Below are positions 42,911 to 50,893 of a stretch of DNA of 64,000 nt, in pieces. Below the pieces are notes generated by a model. The model was not told the origin of the DNA, did not search any database, and saw nothing but the letters and a program-made list of their open reading frames with translations. Each line of letters begins with the position of its first letter. The stretch's first letter is position 1. The DNA is from Fodinicola acaciae (lineage in GTDB: Bacteria > Actinomycetota > Actinomycetes > Mycobacteriales > HKI-0501). The stretch covers positions 2,297,235 to 2,361,234 of the forward strand of contig NZ_WOTN01000001.1 of assembly GCF_010993745.1 (NCBI RefSeq), read 5' to 3'. The position numbers and the translations under genes are program-made.

Positions 42911-43404
42911 CGGATCGCGACCGGGTTGACCGGAGCACCGGTGCCACTCACGACTTTCAGCGGTGCGGCAACGTACAAAAACGTCCACCGATCGTCGGCG
43001 GCGCACGCGTCCGCGCCCGGCTCGCAGAAGCCGGCGAAGAAGCTGTCCGGATCGTCGAGCTCGTACCAGTAACGCATCCATCCGGTCCGGACCACCAGGA
43101 TGTCGTGCGGCTCGATCCATACACCTTGCGCCTCGGCGGCGGCCTCCAGGTCCGTGTGGTCGAAGGTTTCGCCCTTTTCCAGGGATTCCTTGCCGCGGTG
43201 GCGAGCCATGTCGGTGAGTACGCCGCGGCCGGCGGCGCCTTTCGCCGCGATCGGCAGGACGGATGCCTTCTCCATCGCACCGATGGTGCTGCGCGCGTCG
43301 TAGCGGTTCCACAGCTGGCCGTCGTACCCGGCGTGACCCAGCGCGTCGTACTTCCTCGGCGCGTCGTCACCGAGCAGTTCGCGCATGGACGGAGCGTCAG
43401 GCAT
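42907..43404 (-). CDS. Cyclase-family protein with large internal deletions (probably degraded)
   Basis: 165 residues from ATG 43404, with GAGGAGG 7 bases upstream. Recognisable cyclase/kynurenine-formamidase-like pieces are YDALGHAGYDGQLWNRYDAR (about 23), GRGVLTDMARHRGKESLEKG (about 59) and FLYVAAPLKVVSGTGAPVNP (about 143). The family is normally about 300-330 residues and has a HxGTHxDxPxH metal site before the DALGH segment. Here the N-terminal block between LLGDDAPRK and YDALGH and a second block between FCEPG and ADACAADD are missing, yet the frame is kept. Catalytic metal binding is therefore unlikely. The operon with the acyl-CoA ligase is intact. The description rests on family memory, not an alignment run. 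Confidence 0.7.
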   Translation of the reverse strand: MPDAPSMRELLGDDAPRKYDALGHAGYDGQLWNRYDARSTIGAMEKASVLPIAAKGAAGRGVLTDMARHRGKESLEKGETFDHTDLEAAAEAQGVWIEPHDILVVRTGWMRYWYELDDPDSFFAGFCEPGADACAADDRWTFLYVAAPLKVVSGTGAPVNPVAIR

Positions 43405-43432
43405 CACAACCTCCTCGACTGAATTATCAAAC

Positions 43433-44302
43433 ATGACGCGAGGGTCGACGACGGTTCCGGATGCCGACGAGGCACTGGGAGCCCAGGTGCGCGCGGCACG
43501 CGCGGCGTGCGGAGTCAGCCTGCGTGCGCTTGCCGGCCGGATCGGCGTGAGCCCGGCGACGCTCAGCCAGATCGAGAACGGCCACACCAGGCTCAGCGTG
43601 ACGCGGCTGCACCGGATCGCCGACGCGCTCGAGCTGACGGTCGGCCAGATCCTGGACATCTCGACCGCGCCAGCGCAGGCCACCTGCGATGTCGCGGCGA
43701 CCGCCGAGCCGGCGCCTGCGGTCGACTGGCGGACGTACGGTCCACTGGACTTCGATCCGGTGCTCCACGCGGCGCTCGACGAGTTTCTGGAGATCGGCTA
43801 TCACGGCGCGACGGTCCGCGGCATCGCCCGGCGGTCCGGGCTGTCGGTGCCGGGATCTATCACTACTACACGAGTCAAACAACAAATGTTGGTGAGCATT
43901 CTCGACCGGACGATGAGCGAGCTGCTGGCTCGCGCGTACGCGGCGCGCGACGAGGGCCGTGACCCGGTCGAGCATCTCGCGCTCTATCACACCAACCGTC
44001 GCGAGCTCGGTTTCGTCGGTGCCGCCGAGATGCGCAGCCTGGGGCCGGCGACCGCCGCCGGATCGCCGGCCAGCGGACCACTCAGCAGCGGCTGGTCGAC
44101 CACGAGGTCGAGCAGGCCGTACGCGACGGCCGTTTCCGCACCGACCACCCTCTTGAGGCGGCGCGCGCGATCGTCACGATGTGCACCGCACCTGCCGACC
44201 TGGTGGCGACCCGGCGGGCCGTACACGCCGGAGCAGATCGCCAGCCAGTATGTCCGCTTCGCGCTCGACCTGATGACAACCGCCGCCAACTCTGCCCGAT
44301 AA
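43433..44302 (+). CDS. XRE-TetR fusion regulator with compensated frameshifts (probably damaged)
   Basis: 289 residues from ATG 43433, divergent from the cyclase with only 28 bases between. Residues about 14-70 are an intact XRE helix-turn-helix (VSLRALAGRIGVSPATLSQI). A TetR-like domain starts at GYHGATVRGIARRSGLSVPG (about 123). Its recognition helix should read IYHYYTSKQQM; instead the frame reads SITTTRVKQQM between a -1 near 43854 and a +1 near 43875. A second shifted segment runs from about 44050 to 44190: the other frame there reads RRRIAGQRTTQQRLVDHEVE, the expected TetR-C sequence. The frame is then restored at LPTWWRPGGPYTPEQIASQY. No stop codon arises, so a protein may be made, but the TetR DNA-reading helix is lost. 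Confidence 0.65.
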   Translation: MTRGSTTVPDADEALGAQVRAARAACGVSLRALAGRIGVSPATLSQIENGHTRLSVTRLHRIADALELTVGQILDISTAPAQATCDVAATAEPAPAVDWRTYGPLDFDPVLHAALDEFLEIGYHGATVRGIARRSGLSVPGSITTTRVKQQMLVSILDRTMSELLARAYAARDEGRDPVEHLALYHTNRRELGFVGAAEMRSLGPATAAGSPASGPLSSGWSTTRSSRPYATAVSAPTTLLRRRARSSRCAPHLPTWWRPGGPYTPEQIASQYVRFALDLMTTAANSAR

Positions 44303-44364
44303 AATCGACAAATAGCACCAAGTCAACCAAAAAGTCGATCCGCGCGACGCATATTGTGGGTAAC

Positions 44365-44402
44365 AAAAAAAGATCCCTGTCCGCGGTCTTCGCGGACAGG
44401 GA
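44365..44402 (-). terminator. Intrinsic terminator of tRNA-Val(CAC)
   Basis: A perfect 12-bp stem (TCCCTGTCCGCG at 44374-44385, CGCGGACAGGGA at 44391-44402, 5-base loop) is followed on the minus strand by a run of seven T (complement of 44365-44371). This is a textbook Rho-independent terminator 12 bases past the tRNA 3' end. Confidence 0.9.
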
Positions 44403-44414
44403 CAACCCATCGGT

Positions 44415-44489
44415 TGGTGGGCGATACTGGGATCGAACCAGTGACCTCTCGCGTGTGAGGCGAGCGCTCTCCCGCTGAGCTAATCGCCC
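44415..44489 (-). tRNA. tRNA-Val (anticodon CAC)
   Basis: Reading the minus strand, 72 bases fold as a full cloverleaf: acceptor GGGCGAT/ATCGCCC, D arm GCTC...GAGC, anticodon arm CTCGC-CTCACAC-GCGAG with anticodon CAC, T arm ACTGG-TTCGATC-CCAGT, discriminator A. The 3' CCA is encoded (44415-44417). It is almost identical to tRNA-Val(GAC) at 45628 outside the anticodon arm. Confidence 0.97.
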
Positions 44490-44716
44490 GGGAGACTTCA
44501 CAAACCTTACCCGACGGGGTTTGCGGCATTTTCACCGGGGCCAGCCACCCCGACCGTCGCACAGATCGCCGCAATCGTTTGTTTTCCGCGTCGAGGATGA
44601 CGTTCCGGTCTCAAAAGACCACCGATTCGGATTACATGTTTGCCGTTTCGGCCAGGGTGGTATGCCAATAGACGACGACGGCGGGGCTTTCAGCCAGGGG
44701 GAGAAAGGCGGCCGAA

Positions 44717-45157
44717 ATGGCGCGTACGCGGCCAGTTGCGGTCCAGGTGGACACGGCCTTGCGGCTGGTGGTTCCGGATGGTTCAGGCGTGCCGGTGCAG
44801 GCGACGCTGCGGTATGAACCGTCCGATCCCTACGCGGTTCATGTCATTTTCTGTGCGGACCTGGCCGACAGCGACGAGCCGGAACCGTCGGTCGCGTGGT
44901 CCTTCGCGCGGGACCTCCTGCTGGCCGGTCTGACCGAGCCGGCCGGGATGGGAGACGTACGCGTGTGGCCGTGGACCGGACAGGACGGTCAGGTGGTCGC
45001 GCTGGCACTGTCCTCCCCCGACGGCCACGCGCTGTTCGAGGTGCCGATCGCGACGCTGGACGACTTCCTGCAACGCAGCTACGCGGAGGTGCCGGCCGGC
45101 GAGGAAGCCGCGTACGTCGACCTGGACGCGGTCGTCACGGAGCTGCTCCGCGCCTGA
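44717..45157 (+). CDS. ssgB: SsgA/SsgB-family sporulation and cell-division regulator
   Basis: 146 residues with AAAGG about 9 bases before the ATG. The family signature is clear: RLVVPDGSGVPVQATLRYEP (about 16-35), DPYAVHVIF (about 37-45), WSFARDLLLAGL (about 61-72), GDVRVWPW (about 79-86) and VALALSSPDGHALFEVP. SsgB recruits FtsZ to sporulation septa in streptomycetes; this protein is of similar length but has a short acidic insertion (DLADSDEPEP). The family is restricted to morphologically complex actinomycetes. I judge SsgB the best member because it is the most conserved one; a paralogue is possible. The 227-base leader (44490-44716) holds a small perfect GGTCT-CAAA-AGACC hairpin at 44607-44620. 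Confidence 0.85.
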   Translation: MARTRPVAVQVDTALRLVVPDGSGVPVQATLRYEPSDPYAVHVIFCADLADSDEPEPSVAWSFARDLLLAGLTEPAGMGDVRVWPWTGQDGQVVALALSSPDGHALFEVPIATLDDFLQRSYAEVPAGEEAAYVDLDAVVTELLRA

Positions 45158-45175
45158 GCCCAACGAGCTCCACCA

Positions 45176-45205
45176 CCAGCCGATCGCCGTCAGGTGATCG
45201 GCTGG
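45176..45205 (+). terminator. Hairpin after the SsgB-like gene
   Basis: CCAGCCGATC (45176-45185) pairs perfectly with GATCGGCTGG (45196-45205) around a 10-base loop, 19 bases after the stop codon. The T-run is weak. Confidence 0.65.
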
Positions 45206-45379
45206 CTTCGTTTCGGGTGACGCCCGCCACGTCCTGGCCGTACGCCGAGCACCTCGCCACGCCGCCGGGACGGGCCTCCTGGCCGCCTTCTCGCATGTCA
45301 GGGCCGCACTGAGGGGTCGTGCGCGACCGACCCGGCGGTGACACCACCGGAGCCGCCGGCCGCGAAAGGTGAACCCCCT

Positions 45380-45409
45380 TTGTCGAGCGCGTAGCGCGTT
45401 CGGTACAGT
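45380..45409 (+). promoter_or_regulatory. Promoter of the tRNA-Gly/Cys/Val transcript
   Basis: TTGTCG at 45380-45385 and TACAGT at 45404-45409, 18 bases apart, fit a housekeeping sigma promoter. Transcription would start near 45416, about 28 bases before tRNA-Gly. The rest of the 45206-45379 gap shows no gene. Confidence 0.6.
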
Positions 45410-45443
45410 TCTTTTCGTCGCCGGGAGCAAGCGCCGGGACAAT

Positions 45444-45516
45444 GCGGACGTAGCGCAGCTGGTAGCGCATCACCTTGCCAAGGTGAGGGTCGCGGGTTCG
45501 AATCCCGTCGTCCGCT
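45444..45516 (+). tRNA. tRNA-Gly (anticodon GCC)
   Basis: 73 bases: acceptor GCGGACG/CGTCCGC, D arm, anticodon arm CACC-TTGCCAA-GGTG with GCC, T arm GCGGG-TTCGAAT-CCCGT, discriminator T. The 3' CCA is not encoded. First of three plus-strand tRNAs. Confidence 0.97.
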
Positions 45517-45545
45517 CGGAAACCACATGAGGCCGAAACCCTCGC

Positions 45546-45616
45546 GGTGGAGTGGCCGAGAGGCGAGGCAACGGCCTGCAAAGCCGTCTACACGGGTTCG
45601 AATCCCGTCTCCACCT
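45546..45616 (+). tRNA. tRNA-Cys (anticodon GCA)
   Basis: 71 bases: acceptor GGTGGAG/CTCCACC, anticodon arm ACGGC-CTGCAAA-GCCGT with GCA, T arm ACGGG-TTCGAAT-CCCGT, discriminator T, no encoded CCA. It lies 29 bases after tRNA-Gly and 11 before tRNA-Val, so all three share a transcript. Confidence 0.97.
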
Positions 45617-45627
45617 CTGCTTCGCAC

Positions 45628-45702
45628 GGGCGATTAGCTCAGCGGGAGAGCGCTTCCCTGACACGGAAGAGGTCACTGGTTCAATCCCAGTATCGCCCAC
45701 CA
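45628..45702 (+). tRNA. tRNA-Val (anticodon GAC)
   Basis: 72 bases plus encoded CCA (45700-45702). Acceptor GGGCGAT/ATCGCCC, anticodon arm CTTCC-CTGACAC-GGAAG with GAC, T arm ACTGG-TTCAATC-CCAGT. It differs from the minus-strand tRNA-Val(CAC) only in the anticodon arm and one T-loop base. Confidence 0.97.
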
Positions 45703-45712
45703 GCAACCAAAG

Positions 45713-45742
45713 GCTCCGATCCGAGACGGGATCGGAGCTTTT
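45713..45742 (+). terminator. Intrinsic terminator of the tRNA operon
   Basis: GCTCCGATCC (45713-45722) pairs perfectly with GGATCGGAGC (45729-45738), 6-base loop, followed by TTTT at 45739-45742. It starts 11 bases after the tRNA-Val 3' end. Confidence 0.9.
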
Positions 45743-45890
45743 GTCGGCTTTCGGCGCGTACGTCGGCCGACCGGTTCGAGTTATGGCCTAGACCAAATCG
45801 ACGGCGGCGGTCTAAGGTCACCGGCGACGGGGGCCAGCGTCCCTTGCCACCGACATCCGCGAGCGATCCATTGGCACGCGTGGAGGTCCG

Positions 45891-46865
45891 ATGACGGTTC
45901 CCGCCGCCGAGCCGACCGGCGTCGACGAGGCCGACCTGGACACGCCGGTGTCCCAGGCCGGTTGGAGTCTGCGCGAGGTGCTCGACCGGCTGGAGTGCGT
46001 ACGCGGCCGGCGTTCGCGCGTGTCGCTGCTGTCCGGTGGGCTGACGAACCGCAACTACCGGGTCACGACCGACGACGCGGATCTGGTCGTCCGGATCTCT
46101 CCCCCGGACGACTCGCCGCTGGCCATCGACCGGATCGCCGAGCACGCGAACAGCCAGATCGCCGCGGGCACGGGCGTCGGTGCCGCGGTCGTGGAGTTCC
46201 TGCCCGGCGAAGGCATCATGGCCGTGGCGTACATTCCAGGCCGGACGCTCACCGAGGACGACGTGCGCAGCGGCGTCCATGTCGAGGCGATCGCCGAGGC
46301 CTGCCGGCGACTGCACGCCGGGCCGCGGTTCGTCAACGACTTCGACATGTTCCAGGTGCAAGCCCGGTATCTGTCGATCGTCCGCGAACGAGGTTTCGCC
46401 ATCCCCGCCGACTACCTCGACTTCGCGCCGGCGGTCGAGCGCATCCGGGCCGCGCTTGCCGCCAACCCGGTGCCGACGGTGCCGTGCAACAACGACCTGC
46501 TCGCCGGCAACATGATCGACGAGGCCGGCACGATCCGGCTGATCGATTACGAGTACAGCGGGAACAACGATCCCTGTTTCGAGATCGGCAACGTCTGGAG
46601 CGAGTCCACATTGGACGCAGACCAGCTGGAGCCGTTGGTCACCGCGTACTACCGCGGGCCGCGGCCGGACAGGGTGGCGCGAGCACGGTTGCTCGGGCTG
46701 ATGTCCAAGTACGGCTGGACGCTGTGGGCCGCCATCCAGCACGCCAGCTCCGACATCGACTTCGACTTCTGGTCGTGGGGGATGGAAAAGTACGACCGCG
46801 CGCGGCAGGAGTTCACCCGCGACGGGTTCGACCGGCTGCTGGACCAGGCAGCAGGCGGCACCTGA
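45891..46865 (+). CDS. Choline/ethanolamine-kinase-like phosphotransferase
   Basis: 324 residues with GGAGG 7 bases before the ATG. The aminoglycoside-phosphotransferase/choline-kinase fold: SLLSGGLTNRNYRV (about 46-59; nucleotide loop), LVVRISPP (Lys position replaced by Arg), the catalytic loop PCNNDLLAGNMI (about 199-210; the usual HxD is NND) and RLIDYEYSGNNDPCFEIGN (about 216-234; metal Asp). SGGLTNxNY and DYEYSGxN are choline-kinase hallmarks. It heads a four-gene set with a permease and two dehydrogenases, suggesting phosphorylation of choline or an amino alcohol, or a specialised small-molecule kinase. The NND substitution leaves activity uncertain. Confidence 0.8.
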   Translation: MTVPAAEPTGVDEADLDTPVSQAGWSLREVLDRLECVRGRRSRVSLLSGGLTNRNYRVTTDDADLVVRISPPDDSPLAIDRIAEHANSQIAAGTGVGAAVVEFLPGEGIMAVAYIPGRTLTEDDVRSGVHVEAIAEACRRLHAGPRFVNDFDMFQVQARYLSIVRERGFAIPADYLDFAPAVERIRAALAANPVPTVPCNNDLLAGNMIDEAGTIRLIDYEYSGNNDPCFEIGNVWSESTLDADQLEPLVTAYYRGPRPDRVARARLLGLMSKYGWTLWAAIQHASSDIDFDFWSWGMEKYDRARQEFTRDGFDRLLDQAAGGT

Positions 46866-46881
46866 CACCTCGGAGGCGAGC

Positions 46882-48402
46882 ATGCCGGACACACCGAGAG
46901 CCGACCGCGACAGCAGCGACCTGGCCGGCTTCGGCTATCACCAGCGGCTGTCGCGTACGCTCGGCAGCTTCTCCTCGTTCGCCGCCGGATTCAGCTACAT
47001 CTCGATTCTCACCGGGATGTTCCAGCTGTTCGGATTCGGCTATGGCTTCGGCGGGCCGGGGCTGTTCTGGACGTGGCTGTTCGTACTCGCCGGCCAGTTC
47101 GCGGTGGCGTTGTGCTTCGCCGAGCTCGGTGCGCGCTTCCCGATCGCCGGCTCGGTCTATCAGTGGTCCAAGCAGTTGGCCGGACGGGCCGGTGCGTGGA
47201 CCGCAGGGTGGGCGATGCTGGTCGGCTCCATCGTGACGGTCGCCGCGGTGTCGATCGCGCTGCAGATCGTGCTGCCGCCGATCTGGTCCGGTTTCCAGGT
47301 CTTCTCCGACAACGCCGTCAACGCGGTGTTCCTCGGCTGCTGCCTGCTGGTCGCCACGACCGTCATCAACATCCTCGGCGTACGCGTCATCTCGATCGTC
47401 AACAACGTCGGCGTCTTCGTCGAGCTGGTCGGCGCGGTGGCGATCATCGTGCTGTTGCTGTTCGCCGCGCGACGCGGGCCGGACGTTGTGCTGCACACGC
47501 AGAACGCTGGCGTCGACCTGCCTGGCTACGGCATTTTCGGCTACGGCGCCGCGTTCGTCGTCGCGGTGATCATGCCGGCGTACGTCATGTTCGGCTTCGA
47601 CACCGCCTCGTCGCTGGCCGAGGAGACCCGTGACCCCCGCCGGCGCGTACCGCGAGCGATCCTCAACGCGCTTGGCGCCGCCGGGATCGCCGGTGCGCTG
47701 CTGCTGCTGTTCGCGCTGATGGCGGCGCCGACGCTGGACGTCGCCGCGCTCCAGAAAGGCGGCCTGCCGCTCGTCCTCGAGTCCGCGCTCGGCCCGCTCG
47801 TCGCCAAGCTGCTGCTCGTGGACGTCGCGATCGCGATCTCGGTCTGCACTCTGGCGATCCACACGGCCAGCATCCGCATCATGTTCTCGATGGCCAGGGA
47901 CGACAACCTGCCGTTCTCGGCGCGGCTGGCGCACGTGTCCGCGCATCGCAAGTCCCCGGTGGCGCCGGCGGTCGTCGTCGGTCTGGTCGCCGCGCTGATC
48001 CTGCTGGTCAACATCGGCAACGCGCAGGTCTTCACGCTGGTCACCAGCGTGGCGATCATCACGGTCTACATCGCCTACCTGCTCGTCACCGCTCCGCTGC
48101 TGCGCCGGCGGCTGCGCGGCTGGCCGGAAGACCGCGGCACCGGGTTGTTCAACCTCGGCCGGTTCGGCCTCGCCGTCAACGTCTTCGCCGTCGCGTACGG
48201 CCTGGTGATGGCGGTGAACCTGGTCTGGCCGCGGACGCAGATCTATGGCGAGGGCTGGTTCGCCTGGGGTGGCGTGCTGTTCGTCGCCGGGATCCTCGCT
48301 GTCGGCGCGATCTATTACGCCGCCGTACAGCGTCGCCGCGAGTCCGGCGTGCTGTCCGACCATCGTGCGGCCGGCGCGGTGCCGGCGACCGTCGAAGACT
48401 GA
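46882..48402 (+). CDS. APC-superfamily permease (amino acid/choline-type, GABA-permease-like)
   Basis: 506 residues, with GGAGG 8 bases before the ATG and 16 bases after the kinase gene. About 12 transmembrane segments. The N-terminus LAGFGYHQRLSRTLGSFSSF (about 14-33) and GFSYISILTGMFQLFGFGY match the ACT/GABA-choline subfamily. FGFDTASSLAEETRDPRRRVP (about 231-251) is the conserved loop after TM6. It probably imports a quaternary amine, amino alcohol or amino acid that feeds the two downstream dehydrogenases. Confidence 0.86.
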   Translation: MPDTPRADRDSSDLAGFGYHQRLSRTLGSFSSFAAGFSYISILTGMFQLFGFGYGFGGPGLFWTWLFVLAGQFAVALCFAELGARFPIAGSVYQWSKQLAGRAGAWTAGWAMLVGSIVTVAAVSIALQIVLPPIWSGFQVFSDNAVNAVFLGCCLLVATTVINILGVRVISIVNNVGVFVELVGAVAIIVLLLFAARRGPDVVLHTQNAGVDLPGYGIFGYGAAFVVAVIMPAYVMFGFDTASSLAEETRDPRRRVPRAILNALGAAGIAGALLLLFALMAAPTLDVAALQKGGLPLVLESALGPLVAKLLLVDVAIAISVCTLAIHTASIRIMFSMARDDNLPFSARLAHVSAHRKSPVAPAVVVGLVAALILLVNIGNAQVFTLVTSVAIITVYIAYLLVTAPLLRRRLRGWPEDRGTGLFNLGRFGLAVNVFAVAYGLVMAVNLVWPRTQIYGEGWFAWGGVLFVAGILAVGAIYYAAVQRRRESGVLSDHRAAGAVPATVED

Positions 48403-48424
48403 CCGCAGAGAAGGGGTTTCCCGC

Positions 48425-50890
48425 GTGCCGGAAGACCAGTCCGTCCCGTCCGCCGCTCGGATCGTCGTGATCGGCGGCGGTGTCGGCGGCGCCAGCGTCG
48501 CGTACCACCTGGCGAAGCTGGGTGAGCGCGACGTCGTCGTCCTCGACCGCGATGAGCTGACCAGCGGATCGACGTTTCACTCGGCCGGGCTGATCGGGCA
48601 GCTGCGCGCCGACCCGACGCTGACCCGGATGAACATGTACTCCGTCGAGCTCTACCGCGAGCTGCAACGGACCGTGCATCCGCCCGGCTTCGTCGAGTGC
48701 GGCGGGATCAAGCTGGCGGCGACCGCCGAGCGGATGGCCGAGATCCGCCGGCAGGTGGGCTGGGCCCGGACGTTCGGCCTGCCGCTGGAGGAGATCTCGG
48801 TCGCCGAGGCCAAGGACCTGTTTCCGCTCATGGACACGGCCGGCGTCGTCGGCGCCGCGTATCTGCCGACCGACGGCTACATCGACCCGTCGCAGCTGAC
48901 GTACTCGCTGATCGCCGGCGCGCGTGCCGGCGGTGTCCGCGTCTTCACCAGGACACGGGTTCTCGGGATCGAGACCGCGGACCAGCGCGTGAGGACGGTC
49001 CGTACCGACCGCGGAGACATCGCCGCGGAGATCGTCGTGGACTGCGGTGGCATGTTCGCCGCGGAGATCGCGCGGATGGCCGGCGTACGGATCCCGGTCG
49101 TGCCGATGTCGCACCAGTATTTGGTGACCGACGCCTTCCGCGAGCGCACCGGCACGCCGCTGCCGACGCTGCGCGACCCGGACCATCTCATCTACTTCCG
49201 CGAGGAGGTGGACGGGTTGATCATGGGTGGCTACGAGCGGAACGCGAAGCCGTTCGCGCTGGACGAGCGTGGCCTGGACGCGGTGCCGGCGGACTTCAAC
49301 GGCCGGCTGCTCGCCGAGGACTGGCCGCGGTTCGAGGAGATCATGGACAACGCGCAGCAGCGCGTGCCGGTGCTCGCCGACGTCGGCGTACGCACCTTCA
49401 TCAACGGTCCGGAGGCGTTCACTCCCGACAACGAGTTCTGCCTCGGCGAGACCGAGGTCGGCGGCTTCTTCGTGGCGGCAGGATTCTGCGCGCACGGCAT
49501 CGCCGGTGCCGGCGGCATCGGCCGCGTGATGGCCGAGTGGATCGTGGACGGCGAGCCGTCGTACGACGTGTGGCACATGGACATCCGCCGGTTCGGCCGG
49601 CACTACGCGTCGCCGTCGTACACGCTGGCCCGGGTCCTGGAGAACTACGAGACGTACTACGACATCCGCTATCCGCACCACGAGCGGAGCGCCGGCCGAC
49701 CGTTGCGGGTCTCCCCCGCGTATCCGTGGCATGTCGACCACGGCGCCTTCTTCGGTGAGAAGGCCGGCTGGGAGCGGGTGAACTATTACGAGTCGAATGC
49801 CGCGGCCGGCGACGAGGGCCGGCGGCCGCGCGGCTGGGCCGGACAGCACTGGTCGCCAGCCATCGGCGCCGAGCACCGCGCCACCAGAGAGCGCGCCGGT
49901 CTGTTCGACGAGTCGTCCTTCGCGAAGCTGGAGGTGACCGGACCGGGTGCCGCCAAGCTGATGAGCTGGCTGTGCGACAACGACGTGGCGCGCGACGTCG
50001 GCAGGATCACGTACACGCAGGCGCTGAACCAACGCGGCGGCATCGAATGCGACTTCACGGTGACGCGGCTCGGTCCGGAGGAGTTCTGGGTCGTCACCGG
50101 CACCGCCTTCGGCACTCACGACGGCGACTGGATCCGCCGGCACGCGCGACGGGATCCGTCCGTGCGCGTCGCGGACGTGACCAGCCAGTGGGCCTGCTTC
50201 GCGCTGTGGGGTCCCGCCTCACGGATGATCCTGGCGAGCCTGACGCCGGCGGATCTCGGCGAAGTTGCCTTTCCGTTCATGACGATGCGCGAGATCTCGG
50301 TCGGTGCCGTCCCCGTGCGCGCGCTCCGCGTGACGTTCGTCGGAGAGCTCGGCTGGGAGCTCTACTGCCCGAGCGAGTACGGCGCCACGCTCTGGCGGAC
50401 ACTGTGGACGGCCGGTCAGCCTCACGGACTGGTCGCCGGCGGATACCGGGCGATCGACAGCCTGCGGCTGGAGAAGGGCTATCGCGTGTGGGGTGCCGAC
50501 ATCGGTCCGGCGCGTACGCCGTACGACGCCGGACTCGGCTTTTGCGTCAAGCTGGACAAGGCTGGCGGTTTCCTCGGCCGCGAGGCCTTGCTGGAGGCTC
50601 GCGAACGAGGCGTCAGCGAGCATCTGCGGTGCATCACGCTCGCCGACCCACTCGCGATCGCGCTCGGCAACGAACCGGTCAGCGTCGGAGACGAGGTGGT
50701 CGGCAGGGTCACGTCTGGCGGCTTCGGCTACACGATCGGCACGTCGATCGCCTACGCATACCTGCCGACCGACGTCGCGAAGCCGGGGACGCCGGTGACG
50801 GTGGAGATCTTCGGTGAGACGGTCGATGGCGAGGTCGTCGCGGAGCCGTTGTTCGACCCGTCCGGCGAGCGCGTACGACCGGCGAGCTAG
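48425..50890 (+). CDS. Dimethylglycine-dehydrogenase-like FAD oxidoreductase with GcvT folate domain
   Basis: 821 residues from GTG 48425, with AGAAGGGG about 9 bases upstream. Domain order: an FAD-binding DAO domain with IVVIGGGVGGASVAYHL (about 13-29) and STFHSAGLIGQLR (about 50; His at the covalent-FAD position of the family), an FAO-M linker (about 370-430), then GcvT (about 430-710) and its C-terminal barrel (about 720-815). DMGDH and sarcosine dehydrogenases demethylate N-methyl amino acids and pass the methyl group to tetrahydrofolate on the GcvT domain. The permease and kinase upstream suggest a betaine/dimethylglycine-like substrate. Confidence 0.88.
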   Translation: MPEDQSVPSAARIVVIGGGVGGASVAYHLAKLGERDVVVLDRDELTSGSTFHSAGLIGQLRADPTLTRMNMYSVELYRELQRTVHPPGFVECGGIKLAATAERMAEIRRQVGWARTFGLPLEEISVAEAKDLFPLMDTAGVVGAAYLPTDGYIDPSQLTYSLIAGARAGGVRVFTRTRVLGIETADQRVRTVRTDRGDIAAEIVVDCGGMFAAEIARMAGVRIPVVPMSHQYLVTDAFRERTGTPLPTLRDPDHLIYFREEVDGLIMGGYERNAKPFALDERGLDAVPADFNGRLLAEDWPRFEEIMDNAQQRVPVLADVGVRTFINGPEAFTPDNEFCLGETEVGGFFVAAGFCAHGIAGAGGIGRVMAEWIVDGEPSYDVWHMDIRRFGRHYASPSYTLARVLENYETYYDIRYPHHERSAGRPLRVSPAYPWHVDHGAFFGEKAGWERVNYYESNAAAGDEGRRPRGWAGQHWSPAIGAEHRATRERAGLFDESSFAKLEVTGPGAAKLMSWLCDNDVARDVGRITYTQALNQRGGIECDFTVTRLGPEEFWVVTGTAFGTHDGDWIRRHARRDPSVRVADVTSQWACFALWGPASRMILASLTPADLGEVAFPFMTMREISVGAVPVRALRVTFVGELGWELYCPSEYGATLWRTLWTAGQPHGLVAGGYRAIDSLRLEKGYRVWGADIGPARTPYDAGLGFCVKLDKAGGFLGREALLEARERGVSEHLRCITLADPLAIALGNEPVSVGDEVVGRVTSGGFGYTIGTSIAYAYLPTDVAKPGTPVTVEIFGETVDGEVVAEPLFDPSGERVRPAS

Positions 50891-50893
50891 CCG

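Noticed and set aside
43405-43683. N-terminal extension of the cyclase gene to 43683
   Set aside because: It would overlap the XRE coding region and gives no cyclase-like sequence; the strong ribosome binding site is at the shorter start, so the missing N-terminal block is a real absence.
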